From the NCBI GenBank assembly GCA_013214355.1, contig JABSSL010000021.1, positions 51,130 through 115,129 of the forward strand: a stretch of DNA of 64,000 nt. Direction: 5' to 3'. This DNA is from Saprospiraceae bacterium. Its GTDB lineage: Bacteria; Bacteroidota; Bacteroidia; Chitinophagales; Saprospiraceae. The notes beneath the pieces are model-generated. The model searched no databases. It had not been told where the DNA came from and saw nothing but the letters and a program-made list of their open reading frames with translations. This document shows, in pieces, positions 8,637-19,513 of the stretch. The position numbers and the translations under genes are program-made. Within the stretch, counting starts at the first letter, position 1; the number at the start of each line of letters is the position of its first letter.

Positions 8637-9481
8637 GTTGGATGATTTTCTTTGATCCTACCCCCTTTATGATCAGAGGTAGGGTATCGAAAACAAAAAC
8701 ACATAAGTCAAAAACAGAAAAAGTACATAAAGTAATCGTAGGATATTGGCTTTCCATTCCATTGTTAAGTAGGGTTTAATCGTGCAAAGCACATCAGCAC
8801 TAAGGCTTCGAATAGCCTAAAATGCAGGGATGAATAAAGAACTGTTTCAAATAGATGTGTCCTGAGGAAAGAAAAGATCGCGCTAGTGAAAGTTTGGGGT
8901 GAAGCAGACATCAGCTACTTCACCCCATTAGAAGGCAATTTTTTGGAAACGTTGTTTAGTCGGGTATATTAGAATTTTTCTTTTTATGCAGATTGTTTCC
9001 TTGCTAAAACCTTCCGGTTAAAATGCCTGCATACAGTCGGGTGATTTCGGTGAATACCCTAACTAGACGATGCTTTTCTAACCTTGGTTACAACTATTCA
9101 AAATTATTTCAAAAAAAACTCGTCAACTTTATGACTGAGATGATTGAATGGCTTTTGCCGATTAACTTGAAGTACATACAAACGAGGCAATGTATTTGTG
9201 ACAACTTCTTGTCTCATTATTGCGTTCGAGTTCAAAATTCGGCGAAAAGACGAGGCTGATCGTTCGGATTTACAAATCGGAACGTTTTTTCACATAAACA
9301 GCTGCTGAGAAAAAGTAGAAAGGATAGTGCTACGAAAAGAGAAGTAGATAGTTGGAGCGATCTTCAATCGAAGGAAAAAGCTCCTTTGTAGATAGATCAA
9401 ATACTTTTGTGGAGGACCAATGGCCCTGCCACACTTCATACTAACGTTCAAAGGCCATGAAATGCGGCCTTGAAATTATTT
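8637..9481. other. 845-bp gene-poor region with hairpins
   Basis: No credible protein gene. It holds a stable hairpin at 8896-8926 (GGGGTGAAG/CTTCACCCC), a plus-strand terminator at 9261-9290 and a weaker AAGGCC/GGCCTT hairpin near 9455-9475, just past the pgl stop. A 78-codon frame at 9023-9259 ends directly before the terminator but has no recognisable domain and unusual composition. A small RNA is possible. Confidence 0.35.
9261..9290 (+). terminator. plus-strand Rho-independent terminator without a clear gene
   Basis: CGTTCGGATTT and AAATCGGAACG form an 11-bp stem with one mismatch and a 2-nt loop, followed by TTTTTT. There is no T-tract in the other orientation. The upstream plus strand carries only the doubtful frame at 9023-9259. 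Confidence 0.6.
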
Positions 9482-10204
9482 TTAGGAAAGCAAGGCCGCG
9501 GCTGCTTCATCCATAAACCAATGTGTAATCCCGTCCTTTGGGTGGACGTGGGCAGCAGGAAAAGCCTCATATCCTGCTTGTTTTTCTAGAATAATCTTGA
9601 CTTTTTCGGCCTTTGAACTACCGGTAACCAAGAAGGAGATCAGGTAAGCGTGATTAATAATGGGCCCATTGATGGTGATCCGGTTCTGGCCGGATTCGGG
9701 ATGGGTGGCGACTCCACATATTTCCTTTTCTTCCAACAAATGCATCTCGTGCGGAAAGATGGAGGCGGTATGCCCATCTCCCCCCATGCCCAGAAGGATC
9801 AAGTCGAAAGCCGGCCGGCCATCCACCGCTGAGACTACCGACTGAATCTCTTGTCCATATCGCTGAGCTTCTGCTGCGGGGGCTTCTTCCCCTCGAATTC
9901 GATGTACATTATTAGCTGGAATGTCAATGTGGTCAAGTAGCAAGGCCTTGGTCATCCCGTAGTTGCTGTCGGCGTGATTGGGCGCAACACAACGTTCATC
10001 TCCCCAAAACAGGTGAATGCCTGACCAGTCGATCTGATTGGCATAATTTTCAGCCAAAAGCTGGAAAAGCAGCTTAGGCGTGCTTCCCCCAGACAGCGCT
10101 ATAGTCGTACGCTGTCGACCTTTGAGCCAATCCACCAGCCATTCTGCGAAAGCCGCAGCAACGGCTGGATTATCTTTATATATATGCGTTGTCTTTGTAT
10201 CCAA
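9482..10204 (-). CDS. pgl: 6-phosphogluconolactonase
   Basis: Hydrolyses 6-phosphoglucono-1,5-lactone to 6-phosphogluconate, the second step of the oxidative pentose phosphate pathway. The 240-aa length and motifs fit the DevB/SOL family: ALSGGSTPKLLF near residue 40, HLFWGDERCV near 65, LLGMGGDGHTASIFP near 138. No in-frame ATG is available near the N-terminus; a TTG at 10204 is the best start. It lies 51 bp downstream of zwf, so the two form an operon. Cytoplasmic. Confidence 0.95.
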   Translation of the reverse strand: MDTKTTHIYKDNPAVAAAFAEWLVDWLKGRQRTTIALSGGSTPKLLFQLLAENYANQIDWSGIHLFWGDERCVAPNHADSNYGMTKALLLDHIDIPANNVHRIRGEEAPAAEAQRYGQEIQSVVSAVDGRPAFDLILLGMGGDGHTASIFPHEMHLLEEKEICGVATHPESGQNRITINGPIINHAYLISFLVTGSSKAEKVKIILEKQAGYEAFPAAHVHPKDGITHWFMDEAAAALLS

Positions 10205-10255
10205 GATCTTTACTTTAATGGTTGTGTGATCAGTGACTGCAATCCTGTATGTCCT

Positions 10256-11770
10256 TTATAATTCGCAGAATCCACCCGATTCTGTGAGGTTTTTGCACGG
10301 ATTTCGCCAATTTACAGCGCTGTTAGCGATGAGTAGATCTGCTTCTTTTGGACCCCAAGTTCCGGCTGGGTAACCAAAAAGCTTGATGTCTGGATCGTTT
10401 TTCCATGCATCTAGAATTGGATCTACAAAGTTCCACGCAGCTTCCACAGAATCTCCTCGGGAGTATAAGGTGGGATCTCCCTTAATGCTATCTAGCAACA
10501 AGCGTTCATAGGCTTCAGGCACGTAAGCATCCGTCAATTCACTGTAATGGAAATCCATATCAACATCCTTCACCCGGAAACCTTGACCAGGTACCTTCAT
10601 GCCAAAATTGAGCAATAGCCCCTCGTGGGGTTGGATGCGAATGATGAGCTTGTTTTTCTTGTTTTGTAGGCCTACTTCATTATTAAACAAAGCCTGAGGT
10701 GGAGATTTAAAAGTAATAGCTACCTCTGTAACCTTAGTAGGTAAGCGCTTGCCAGTTCGAACATAAAAAGGCACATCTGCCCAGCGCCAATTGTCTATAA
10801 AGAACTTAATGGCTGCAAAAGTCTCTGTTTTAGATTCTGCTGGTACCCCTTGTTCATCTCTGTAGCCATTGATGGCTTCTCCTCTGATCTTAGAAGCGAT
10901 ATACTGCCCACGGATGGCATATTTTCCAATGTCCTCTCCCAAGATAGGGCGGATAGATTGGAATAGCTTCACTTTTTCGTTCCGAATGGCTTTGGCGTCG
11001 GCGGTGATCGGAGGTTCCATCGCAATGTGTGCTACGATCTGTAGTAAGTGATTCTGAAACATATCCCGCAAAGCCCCAGAATGATCATAATAGCCTCCTC
11101 TATTTTCTACGCCAATGTTTTCTGCGTTGGTGATCTCTACGTGCTGGATATAATTGCGGTTCCAAAGCGGCTCAAAAAAGCCGTTCGAAAATCGCGTTAC
11201 CAATAGATTTTGCACCGTCTCTTTGCCTAGGTAGTGATCAATTCGATAGATTTGGTCCTCTTCAAAGAACTCACGCAACTTTTTATTGAGGTCTAAAGCG
11301 GATTTACGATCGTATCCGAAGGGTTTCTCAATGACGAGCCTTTTCCAACCATCCGCTTGTTGGTTGAGCCCTTGCTGGGCTAAGTAGGCTGGAATGGTTT
11401 CATACAACCTTGGCGGCGTCGAAAGGTAGAAAATGTAATTACCACCGGTATGCAGTTGTTGATCTAATTCCTGTAATCTAGATTTTACCGCTCCATAAGC
11501 TTCTGCTTTACCCGTATCTATTGCTTGGTAAAACAACTTCTTGCCGAATTCCTCAATTTGTTCAGGACTGGCTCCTTTAGGTTTGAAAAGTTCACTTTCC
11601 AAAACTTTTTTGCGAAAAGCTTCGTCTGAAAACTCGGAGCGACTTACGCCCAAGACTGCAAAGTTGTCCGGCAAGGACTTGTTGAGGTAGAGTTGGAAGA
11701 TAGCAGGAACGAGTTTTCGTTCAGCTAAATCTCCAGAGGCTCCGAAGATGACAAAAACAAGTGGGTCCAT
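10256..11770 (-). CDS. zwf: glucose-6-phosphate 1-dehydrogenase
   Basis: Oxidises glucose 6-phosphate to 6-phosphogluconolactone with NADP+ (or NAD+). Typical length (504 aa). The N-terminal nucleotide-binding loop FGASGDLAERKL (8-19), the EKPFGYD motif and the active-site signature RIDHYLGKE are intact. It is the first gene of a zwf-pgl operon, divergent from gnd across a 202-bp promoter region. Together the three genes make the whole oxidative branch, supplying NADPH and pentoses. Confidence 0.97.
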   Translation of the reverse strand: MDPLVFVIFGASGDLAERKLVPAIFQLYLNKSLPDNFAVLGVSRSEFSDEAFRKKVLESELFKPKGASPEQIEEFGKKLFYQAIDTGKAEAYGAVKSRLQELDQQLHTGGNYIFYLSTPPRLYETIPAYLAQQGLNQQADGWKRLVIEKPFGYDRKSALDLNKKLREFFEEDQIYRIDHYLGKETVQNLLVTRFSNGFFEPLWNRNYIQHVEITNAENIGVENRGGYYDHSGALRDMFQNHLLQIVAHIAMEPPITADAKAIRNEKVKLFQSIRPILGEDIGKYAIRGQYIASKIRGEAINGYRDEQGVPAESKTETFAAIKFFIDNWRWADVPFYVRTGKRLPTKVTEVAITFKSPPQALFNNEVGLQNKKNKLIIRIQPHEGLLLNFGMKVPGQGFRVKDVDMDFHYSELTDAYVPEAYERLLLDSIKGDPTLYSRGDSVEAAWNFVDPILDAWKNDPDIKLFGYPAGTWGPKEADLLIANSAVNWRNPCKNLTESGGFCEL

Positions 11771-11906
11771 TGGCAGTTATGAAGTTTATAGGCCGTAAAG
11801 AAACATTTTTTTTGATACATCAACTCAAAAGGGCAGACATATGTTATGATAATGTTCTCCTGGGGATTAAAGTTTTAAATCCCCTGCAATTTTAGTCAAT
11901 TCCTCC

Positions 11907-11914
11907 TACCTTTG
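11907..11914 (+). promoter_or_regulatory. -7 promoter box of gnd
   Basis: TACCTTTG matches the Bacteroidota -7 consensus TAnnTTTG, 58 bp before the gnd ATG, in the divergent zwf/gnd interval. The -33 element is weak. Confidence 0.45.
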
Positions 11915-11972
11915 CCGCGAATTGAGAGATTAGGAGAAACCCATCCTTCCCATCTGTAAAAGATATAATAAA

Positions 11973-13388
11973 ATGAGTCAAGCAACATTTGATTTTGGTA
12001 TGATCGGCCTCGGTGTTATGGGGCGTAACTTTTTGCTTAATGTAGCCGATCATGGATTTTCGGCTGCGGGCCTAGATTTAGATGCTGAAAAAGCCAATGC
12101 CTTAGAGCAAGAGGCGGATGGACGTCCTATTATGGGGACAACTTTGACAGAAGAGTTTGTGCAAGCATTGTCTCGTCCTCGCAAAGTCATGTTGCTAGTC
12201 CCTGCTGGTAAGGTAGTGGATGTGGTCATCGAAAGTTTGTTGCCATACATGGAGGAAGGAGACCTGATCGTGGATGGTGGGAATTCCCACTTTCCAGATA
12301 CGGAGCGTAGAGCTAAATTTTTGGCAGAGAAAGGCCTTTATTTTTTTGGTGCAGGGGTTTCAGGAGGTGCAGAAGGCGCTAGAAAAGGACCCAGTATTAT
12401 GCCAGGAGGGGACAAAGAGGCCTATGAAATTTTGCGTCCAGTGTTGGAGGCTGTGCCTGCCAAGGTAGGCCCAAATGACGAGCCCTGTGTAGCGCATATG
12501 GGAAGAGGAGCAGCTGGCCACTATGTCAAAATGGTTCATAATGGAATTGAGTATGGGATGATGCAGTTAATTGCAGAGGCCTATGATCTCTTGAAGCGGG
12601 TAGGTGGATTGGATATTCCTCAGATGCACCAGGTTTTTGACCAATGGAATAAAGGAGCTTTACGATCGTTTCTGGTTGAAATTACTGCCGAAATCTTTGC
12701 CCAGCGTGATGATCTGACGGATGGCTGGTTGGTGGAAGCGATTTTAGATAAGGCCAAGCAGAAGGGAACGGGTAAATGGACCTCTCAAAATGCTATGGAT
12801 ATTGGGATTCCGGTACCTACTATCGATGCGGCGGTCAGTATGCGCGGTATATCTGCTTTAAAGCAGGAGCGAGAAGCGGCGGATAAGATTTTAAACCCTG
12901 CCCTGGCGACTGAAACTTCTGTTGACCAGGAGCAATGGATAGAGGCGGTAGGTAAAGCCTTGCACTTTGCCTTCTTGGTTACTTATGCGCAAGGTATGGC
13001 GCTGCTTAGTGATGCCTCCGAGGAGCATGACTACGATCTAGATATGGAAGCCATTGCACGGATCTGGCGTGGAGGATGTATTATCCGAGCAGATATTTTA
13101 GAGCAGATGCGCCAAGCCTATTCCGATCAACCGGAGGTGAAAAATCTAATGATAAGCGATGCCTTCAGCAAAGATCTACTCGCTACTCAGGCCGCTATGC
13201 GAACCGTATTGAGGGAAGGGATCGCTCACGGGATACCTATGCTAGCTTTTTCTTCCACGCTACAATACTTTGATGCCTACCGTACCGGACGTCTACCGCT
13301 AAATGTCGTACAAGCGCAACGTGATTATTTTGGCTCACATACTTATGAGCGTCTGGATCGAGATGGTATTTTCCACACAGAGTGGTAA
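11973..13388 (+). CDS. gnd: 6-phosphogluconate dehydrogenase, decarboxylating
   Basis: Converts 6-phosphogluconate to ribulose 5-phosphate and CO2 with NADP+. 471 aa, normal for the long-chain family. The N-terminal GLGVMGRN Rossmann loop (12-19), GAGVSGGAEGARKGPSIMPG (substrate loop, near residue 127), the catalytic lysine segment HYVKMVHNGIEYGMMQ and a C-terminal helical domain are present. Translation begins at the ATG preceded by an A-rich leader. Divergent from zwf-pgl, so control from a shared intergenic region is likely. Confidence 0.97.
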   Translation: MSQATFDFGMIGLGVMGRNFLLNVADHGFSAAGLDLDAEKANALEQEADGRPIMGTTLTEEFVQALSRPRKVMLLVPAGKVVDVVIESLLPYMEEGDLIVDGGNSHFPDTERRAKFLAEKGLYFFGAGVSGGAEGARKGPSIMPGGDKEAYEILRPVLEAVPAKVGPNDEPCVAHMGRGAAGHYVKMVHNGIEYGMMQLIAEAYDLLKRVGGLDIPQMHQVFDQWNKGALRSFLVEITAEIFAQRDDLTDGWLVEAILDKAKQKGTGKWTSQNAMDIGIPVPTIDAAVSMRGISALKQEREAADKILNPALATETSVDQEQWIEAVGKALHFAFLVTYAQGMALLSDASEEHDYDLDMEAIARIWRGGCIIRADILEQMRQAYSDQPEVKNLMISDAFSKDLLATQAAMRTVLREGIAHGIPMLAFSSTLQYFDAYRTGRLPLNVVQAQRDYFGSHTYERLDRDGIFHTEW

Positions 13389-13515
13389 ATGATCCATTCC
13401 GGATAATCTTGCACGGGGCATTTGGAGCAATTGGTCTAGCAGAATAATCCATTAATCTAACAAAATCTACCGTGCGGGGGTGCTTTTCTACCTTAGCTTC
13501 CCTAAAAGTATAGAT

Positions 13516-14754
13516 ATGAATCTGCGAGAGAATATCAACTATGCCATACTCACGGTACGCTCCAATTGGCTCAGAGCTATCCTAACGCTAATGATCATCG
13601 CCTTTGGTATAATGGCATTAGTAGGTATTTTGACCGCAATCGATAGTGCTATCTACTCTCTTAGTGATAACCTCTCTTCTCTTGGTGCGAACACCTTCGA
13701 TGTAGATCGGAAAGGAACCGGTGTAAGCGGAAATCAAAGGGGTAGACGTCAGAAGCAGGGGAACGTATTTACGTACAGACAATCCCTAGAGTTCAAAGAA
13801 CGCTATCGCTTCCCGGCTCAGACTTCTGTTTCCTTCAATTGTACCGGTAACGCCACCGTTAAGTATCGGAATGAAAAGACCAATCCGAATACACTAGTTT
13901 TTGGTATTGACGAGAACTACTTGGAAGCAAAAGGATATGAGATAAAGTACGGGCGGAATTTCAGCCCCTTAGAAGCCGTAAACGGAGGCTATCGAGCCAT
14001 CATTGCTTCTAATATCGTCGAAGATCTATTCGAGGGGAAGGATGAAAAGGCGATGGATCAGGTAATTTCCTTAGGGAATATCAAATTGAAGGTCATTGGC
14101 ACCTTGAAAACTCGTGGTTCGAGTATCAATCAAAGCCAAGACCGTCGCGTATTGATTCCTCTCCAAACCGCCAAAAGATACTATGGTACCGCCAACTCCA
14201 ACTACAATATCTTAGTTGCCGTGAATGATCCCACCCAGATCGATCACGCCATTGGTAATGCCACCATGGTGCTCCGAAATGTACGGGGCCTTAACGCTTA
14301 CCAAGAAAATGATTTTGAGATATCCAAAAGCGATGGTTTGATCGGCATTATTAAGGAAAATACACTCTACTTCCGTTTAGCTGCCATCGGAATCGGTTTA
14401 GTGACGCTGCTTGGTGCTGCGATTGGATTGATGAATATTATGCTAGTAAGTGTAACGGAAAGAACCCGAGAAATTGGTATCACCAAAGCCTTGGGAGCTA
14501 CGCGCCGAAATATCATGATTCAATTCCTTACGGAGGCCGTTGTGATTTGCCAGATCGGAGGAGTATTGGGTATCATTTTGGGCGTCTTGATTGGGAACGG
14601 AGTGTCAGCCTTGATGGGAGGAAACTTCCTCTTTCCTTGGTTATGGATTACTATCGCCGTGATTACCTGTATGGGAGTTGGCTTGGCTTCGGGCTTGTAT
14701 CCGGCCCTTAAAGCTGCGCGACTAGATCCTATTGAAGCGCTTCGCTACGAATAG
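13516..14754 (+). CDS. ABC transporter permease, MacB/FtsX family
   Basis: Membrane protein of 412 aa from the ATG at 13516; the frame extends 12 codons upstream, but the [20 protein letters not shown] start is typical of the family. One N-terminal helix ([18 protein letters not shown]), a periplasmic MacB_PCD-like domain of about 250 residues and three C-terminal helices with [19 protein letters not shown] fit the MacB/YknZ/FtsX permease plan. Such permeases act in lipid, lipoprotein or peptide mechanotransport with a separate ATPase. No ATPase gene is adjacent, so the partner must be elsewhere. Confidence 0.9.
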   Translation: MNLRENINYAILTVRSNWLRAILTLMIIAFGIMALVGILTAIDSAIYSLSDNLSSLGANTFDVDRKGTGVSGNQRGRRQKQGNVFTYRQSLEFKERYRFPAQTSVSFNCTGNATVKYRNEKTNPNTLVFGIDENYLEAKGYEIKYGRNFSPLEAVNGGYRAIIASNIVEDLFEGKDEKAMDQVISLGNIKLKVIGTLKTRGSSINQSQDRRVLIPLQTAKRYYGTANSNYNILVAVNDPTQIDHAIGNATMVLRNVRGLNAYQENDFEISKSDGLIGIIKENTLYFRLAAIGIGLVTLLGAAIGLMNIMLVSVTERTREIGITKALGATRRNIMIQFLTEAVVICQIGGVLGIILGVLIGNGVSALMGGNFLFPWLWITIAVITCMGVGLASGLYPALKAARLDPIEALRYE

Positions 14755-14800
14755 TTGAAATGGGGGATTTTGAATGAATAATTAAGAATGGTTCCTATTC

Positions 14801-15622
14801 TTAATCAAGACATTCAGGATTGATTCCAAAGACATATTTCTTAACCACCTCCAAATTAGGGGCCACTCCTGCTCCTGCAAACCCTTGGATATCTTCGTCT
14901 TTTAGTAGCTGCCTTGCGGAAGCAGAATACTCCTTCGCTACTGGCAAATAAGACCAATGCCATTTTTCTTCATTGTAGCCATCGGGTCGATTGGTACCTT
15001 TAGGAGTATAGGTTTGACAGTATCCAAAGCGTGCTGCGTTGGAGGTGAGCCATTGATAAACTTGTATGCCTGGTTCTTTTTCAAAATAGGGATTATTGAG
15101 GCTGTTGAGATCGATATCGGTGCCCCAATGGTGGCGTGAAGTTCCTGGCATGGAACTATACTCAAGTATCTTCAAAGCGCGGGCATTGCTGTCTGCTATT
15201 TCTGTTGCACTAGTGCCATCGGATAGTTTTCTAGAGCCATTCCATTTGCTCTCCCAAATGCTTTTTTGAACGTTGAAATTTCGGGTTGCGGATAAGATGC
15301 GCAAATTGATACCGTCTTCTTTGGCGGCAGCATGCATTTTTAAGAAAGCGGCATAGGCCTCCTTATGCAAATAGATATTCGATTTAGTAGTGTATTGAGC
15401 AGCGATTTTGACAAAATTGGAATCCTTCGAAGGATTAAATTTCCCCATGATATAGTCTAGGGAAACGGTGGGCGGCGGCGGTGCTTCCACTTCAACAATC
15501 GTATCTGTCAGGTCAATGGTGGATTCATCCGCTTGCTGCTGGTCAGCATTAACTTGACAGCTCAGGTTAATGGCTACAATTAGGGCTATCGGTAAGGCCC
15601 AAACTGGAATCGATACGTTCAT
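14801..15622 (-). CDS. M15-family D-alanyl-D-alanine carboxypeptidase (VanY-like)
   Basis: Exported zinc peptidase of 273 aa expected to trim peptidoglycan stem peptides. An N-terminal signal segment ends near NLSC, a weak lipobox, so it may be a lipoprotein. The catalytic segment SRHHWGTDIDLNSLNN carries the zinc-binding His and Asp of the VanY/DacB fold, and EKWHWSY supplies the third ligand. It converges on the FtsX-type permease gene; an ATTAAGAAT/ATTCTTAAT dyad (14781-14805) overlaps its stop codon. Confidence 0.88.
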   Translation of the reverse strand: MNVSIPVWALPIALIVAINLSCQVNADQQQADESTIDLTDTIVEVEAPPPPTVSLDYIMGKFNPSKDSNFVKIAAQYTTKSNIYLHKEAYAAFLKMHAAAKEDGINLRILSATRNFNVQKSIWESKWNGSRKLSDGTSATEIADSNARALKILEYSSMPGTSRHHWGTDIDLNSLNNPYFEKEPGIQVYQWLTSNAARFGYCQTYTPKGTNRPDGYNEEKWHWSYLPVAKEYSASARQLLKDEDIQGFAGAGVAPNLEVVKKYVFGINPECLD

Positions 15623-15694
15623 ACTGCTACTTACTTATTTTGTTCCTCCCGTCTGCTGAGAAACCGTTCCTAAGACTTGGCCCGCAGATGTTTG

Positions 15695-16726
15695 CTATTT
15701 CTCGTTGGGATTTTTCATCATGAAGGTCGCTTCGTGTACCTCATTTTGATTGTCCTGGTGCAAGGTATAGGAGAAGCCGTTAAGGATTGAATAGGCACCA
15801 TGTTCCCCTTTCTTATTCATGGCTAAAAAACCAACTTGAAGATCATCTCCTTCTTTGAGGTGTCGATCAGCTATGCGTTGTACAGCTGCTTCGCAAGCTT
15901 CCTGAGGTGTTTTTCCTTGTCGCATCAATTCCACGACAAGGAAAGAGCCTAAAGTGGTCATCACCAACTCCCCCACGCCCGTGGCACAGGCTCCACCTAC
16001 TTCATTATCCACATACAGGCCAGCTCCAATGATTGGAGAATCACCAACTCTACCCGGTACCTTATAGGCCATGCCACTGGTTGTACAAGCCCCGCTCATG
16101 TTGCCATCCTTGTCAATGGCCAACACCCCAATGGTATCGTGCTGGTCTATGTTGGCCTTAGCAGGTGCACCTTTATTCTCTTCTTTCCAAGTCTCCCATT
16201 TTTCCTTGGCGGCCGGAGTGAGCAAATCTTCTTTTTCGAAGCCTTGTTCAAGCGCAAACTGTAGTGCCCCTTCGCCGCTTAACATGACATGGATCGTCTC
16301 CTCCATCACTTTCCTAGCTACGGATATGGGATGCTTAATGTGCTGTAGGTAGGTGACCGCTCCGGCCTTTCCATCTGCCGACATAATACAGGCATCCAAG
16401 GTAACATCTCCTGCCGCGTCAGGAAGGCCTCCGTAGCCAACACTTTGATCCTTGGGATCTGCTTCTACAATTTTAGCACAAGCTTCTACGGCATCCAAAG
16501 CAGAACGGCCTTCCTGGATCACTTCCATAGCGGGGCCGGTGGCTTCTTTATGTGGCCAAGTGGCAATGATCGCAGGGGTGATGGCTTTGGAATTGGGATT
16601 AGATTTACTTGGAGTAGCCGCCGCAACATCTTCTGTTTGGGCAGGAGATTCACATTGAGTGAACCCTAGAAAAGCCGCAAGAGAGGCGGTCAGGGAATGG
16701 TTGAAAAAGGATCGTCGATTCAACAT
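15695..16726 (-). CDS. exported N4-(beta-N-acetylglucosaminyl)-L-asparaginase
   Basis: N-terminal-nucleophile hydrolase, 343 aa, of the glycosylasparaginase/isoaspartyl peptidase family, which cleaves N-glycan-asparagine or isoaspartyl bonds. The autocleavage site HDTIGVLAID with Thr198 as nucleophile, the GRVGDSPIIGAGLYVDN motif and GGACATGVGE are diagnostic. The N-terminus NRRSFF with a hydrophobic stretch looks like a Tat signal, so the folded enzyme is probably exported. Divergent from uxuA. The glycosylasparaginase subgroup is favoured over isoaspartyl peptidase by the DSPIIGAG motif. Confidence 0.9.
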   Translation of the reverse strand: MLNRRSFFNHSLTASLAAFLGFTQCESPAQTEDVAAATPSKSNPNSKAITPAIIATWPHKEATGPAMEVIQEGRSALDAVEACAKIVEADPKDQSVGYGGLPDAAGDVTLDACIMSADGKAGAVTYLQHIKHPISVARKVMEETIHVMLSGEGALQFALEQGFEKEDLLTPAAKEKWETWKEENKGAPAKANIDQHDTIGVLAIDKDGNMSGACTTSGMAYKVPGRVGDSPIIGAGLYVDNEVGGACATGVGELVMTTLGSFLVVELMRQGKTPQEACEAAVQRIADRHLKEGDDLQVGFLAMNKKGEHGAYSILNGFSYTLHQDNQNEVHEATFMMKNPNEK

Positions 16727-16869
16727 AAGGGCTGAGGTGATTGGTATTTATCAGAGATCTAACGCAAAATTTAAACATACGCATACAACAGGAATACAAT
16801 GCCTGATGCATCAACGAAATAACACTTTTTCTTGCTATTTTTCCGCATCAATTAAACGAAAGACGAAAA

Positions 16870-18048
16870 ATGAACGGAAAGCCACTTAAACAGGCATGGC
16901 GCTGGTATGGGCCAAAAGATCCTGTATCCTTACCTGACATTCGACAAGCTGGAGCCACCAGTATTGTTAGTGCCTTACACGAGATTCCGATTGGAGAGAT
17001 CTGGCCAGTCGAAGCTATTCAAGAAAGAAAAGACATTATCGAAGCCGCTGGTTTAGAATGGGGGGTAGTAGAAAGTATTCCAATCCATGATTCCATTAAG
17101 CGTCAAGCTGGGGAATGGCGACAGTATGTTACGAATTATCAACAAAGTATTCGAAACCTTGGGGCTTGCGGTATCCCCGTCGTCACCTATAATTTTATGC
17201 CTGTTTTGGATTGGACCAGAACAGATTTGGATTATCCCATGCAGGATGGTTCTACGGCCCTTAGGTTTGAATTGGCGGCCTTAGCGGCTTTTGATTTGTA
17301 CATTCTGAAACGGGGTGGAGCTAAGGACGACTATGCTGAGGCCACCTTGACGGCGGCGGCAAAATGGATGGCGGAGGCTACCGAAGCCGATAAAGAAAAG
17401 TTGGTACGGACGGTGATCGCTGGCCTACCTGGGGCAGATGACGGGTATACCTTGGAGCAATTTCGAGGCGTACTGGCCAATTATAAGGGGATGACTTCGG
17501 AGAAATTGCGGGAAAATCTCATTGATTTCCAAACAGCAATTGCTCCCGTCGCGGAAGAAGTTGGTATAAAACTGGCGATTCATCCAGATGATCCGCCTTT
17601 TCCCATGCTTGGGTTACCGAGGGTGGTAAGTACCGCTGCTGATGTAGAAGCATTGTTTACCGCTACACCAAATGCAGCAAATGGGCTTTGCTTTTGTTCC
17701 GGTTCCTTTGGGGTCAGAGCAGACAATAAGTTGGAAGACATGATTCAAACCTTCGGAGATCGTATCAACTTTATACACCTCAGAGCCACCCTCAGAGATG
17801 CGGATGGGAACTTCCATGAAGCGGATCACCTGGATGGAGATGTCGATATGTTTACAGTGGTTTCTGCTTTGTTAGACGTGCAGCAAGGCAGAGCGGAATC
17901 CATCCCCATGCGCCCAGATCATGGGCACAAGATGTTAGATGATTTGCGGAAAGAAACAAATCCAGGTTATTCTGCGATTGGTCGCTTGAGAGGACTAGCC
18001 GAATTGAGGGGGCTGGAATTAGGAATCTTACGCTCTAGGGCTTCCTAA
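16870..18048 (+). CDS. uxuA: mannonate dehydratase
   Basis: Dehydrates D-mannonate to 2-keto-3-deoxygluconate in glucuronate breakdown. 392 aa, normal for UxuA. Recognisable segments are [34 protein letters not shown] near the N-terminus, [20 protein letters not shown] in the middle and [17 protein letters not shown] late, which carry metal-binding His and Asp residues. Neighbouring uronate genes (uxaC, uxuB, kdgK) are not in the window. The stop codon overlaps the stop of the convergent next gene by 3-4 bp. Confidence 0.95.
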   Translation: MNGKPLKQAWRWYGPKDPVSLPDIRQAGATSIVSALHEIPIGEIWPVEAIQERKDIIEAAGLEWGVVESIPIHDSIKRQAGEWRQYVTNYQQSIRNLGACGIPVVTYNFMPVLDWTRTDLDYPMQDGSTALRFELAALAAFDLYILKRGGAKDDYAEATLTAAAKWMAEATEADKEKLVRTVIAGLPGADDGYTLEQFRGVLANYKGMTSEKLRENLIDFQTAIAPVAEEVGIKLAIHPDDPPFPMLGLPRVVSTAADVEALFTATPNAANGLCFCSGSFGVRADNKLEDMIQTFGDRINFIHLRATLRDADGNFHEADHLDGDVDMFTVVSALLDVQQGRAESIPMRPDHGHKMLDDLRKETNPGYSAIGRLRGLAELRGLELGILRSRAS

Positions 18049-19463
18049 TACTCAAACTCCATCTTTTCACTAGGATACCCAAAGAGACATTTCTCCTTGA
18101 TCAAGGCGGCGATTTTGCTGGGGACTTGTGATTCCCAGCCACTTTCGCCTGCCTGGATCTTGACCAGGACATCCTTTGAGAAGATGTGTAGGATATCAGG
18201 ATTGTATCCTTCTACATCTTCAATCTGTTGGTTGTCAAGGAGGTGTCGGTATAGGAATTTAACCCCTTCTGGTACAGGTACATTTTGAGCGGTCATCAAC
18301 TCTGCACTACCTTCCTGCATAGCAGGGTAGACATAGATCTTTACATTGCTGGTGAACATCTCACCAAAGGCTGCCAGCAAGCGCCCATCCATGTTCTGAT
18401 AGTATTTTTCGCTAATGACGTCTAGTAGTGGTCTTACCCCTAGGACTATTCCTAACTGTTGCACTTTGAAGTCACTTAGGTAAGAGATGAGCTTTTGATA
18501 TTCCTCACAGTCCGATACCACCACCGTTTGCCCCATGGCATTCAGCAACTCGGCCCGGTCGATGAAGTCTCGCTCATCTAATTCTCCATGGGCTCGGAGG
18601 TTGTCCATGGTAATTTCAGTTAGCAGAAAGGTTTTCTGAGTATCTACCTTCGGATTATTGCGAAATTGTTGGTAGCTGGTTCGAATCATATCCATGTTGA
18701 CCAGCGTAGCTGGCCGGAAGCTGCCTCTTACCACCAGTACATTTTTGCGATATAGGAATTCAGAACCATGGATATTCCTTCCATCAGGACCAAACATGGC
18801 CACTTCCGTTAGTTTGTGTTTTACCAGCCAGAGACTAAGCAGTCGATTGTCCACATGCTCGAAGTTGGGGCCCGTTAGTCGGATCATATCAATCTTGACC
18901 CGACCACTCAAGCTGTCCATCAAGGATTGTAGCAATAACTCTGGATCATTATAGTGGTGAAAGCAACCGTAAATTAGGTTAACGCCCAGAATGCCAATGG
19001 CCTGTTGTTGCAATTGGTTGTTCTTGTCCCGCATGCGAACGTGTAGTACGATATCATTAGGTTCACTATGAGGATCCAACTGAAATCGAATGCCCATCCA
19101 ACCATCTCCTTTGATGGTTTTGGCGTAATTGATAGCCGAAACGGTATCCGCAAAGGCAAAGAAGTTGGTTTCCGGGCGCTCATTGCGTAGCCGGTAGTCC
19201 ATCAATTCATATTCATGGTCTAGCATCTTGTAGATTCGCGCCTCACAAACGTACCTGCCACTAGCCTCGGTTCCGTATATCTGATCGGAATAGACCTTAT
19301 CATAAGCAGACATGGTTTTGGCGATAGTTCCGGCAGCGGCTCCTACCTGAAAAAAATGGCGGGCAACCTCTTGACCGGCACCGATTTCTGCAAAGGTGCC
19401 ATAGACAGTTTCATTGAGGTTAATTTCGAGCGCTTTCTGTTCGGTCTCCAGTAACTGACGCAT
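18045..19463 (-). CDS. conserved protein of unknown function ([13 protein letters not shown] family)
   Basis: 472 aa from the ATG at 19463; a TTG start 12 codons earlier is possible, but a TACCTTTG promoter box at 19514-19521 would leave it almost no leader. I recall a widespread bacterial family that begins with the [19 protein letters not shown] segment, but I cannot name a function. I recall nucleotidyltransferase labels in databases, yet no HxGH motif is visible. No signal peptide or membrane helix. The C-terminal half has [17 protein letters not shown] soluble sequence. It converges on uxuA with overlapping stop codons. Confidence 0.75.
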   Translation of the reverse strand: MRQLLETEQKALEINLNETVYGTFAEIGAGQEVARHFFQVGAAAGTIAKTMSAYDKVYSDQIYGTEASGRYVCEARIYKMLDHEYELMDYRLRNERPETNFFAFADTVSAINYAKTIKGDGWMGIRFQLDPHSEPNDIVLHVRMRDKNNQLQQQAIGILGVNLIYGCFHHYNDPELLLQSLMDSLSGRVKIDMIRLTGPNFEHVDNRLLSLWLVKHKLTEVAMFGPDGRNIHGSEFLYRKNVLVVRGSFRPATLVNMDMIRTSYQQFRNNPKVDTQKTFLLTEITMDNLRAHGELDERDFIDRAELLNAMGQTVVVSDCEEYQKLISYLSDFKVQQLGIVLGVRPLLDVISEKYYQNMDGRLLAAFGEMFTSNVKIYVYPAMQEGSAELMTAQNVPVPEGVKFLYRHLLDNQQIEDVEGYNPDILHIFSKDVLVKIQAGESGWESQVPSKIAALIKEKCLFGYPSEKMEFEY

Positions 19464-19513
19464 GTATTTTCGTATGATGGTTTTTGTAGGTAAATACAAT
19501 CTATTCTAAGCCG

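Noticed and set aside
9023..9259. 78-codon plus-strand frame before a terminator
   Set aside because: No domain, no signal and implausible composition. Kept only as a possible RNA region.
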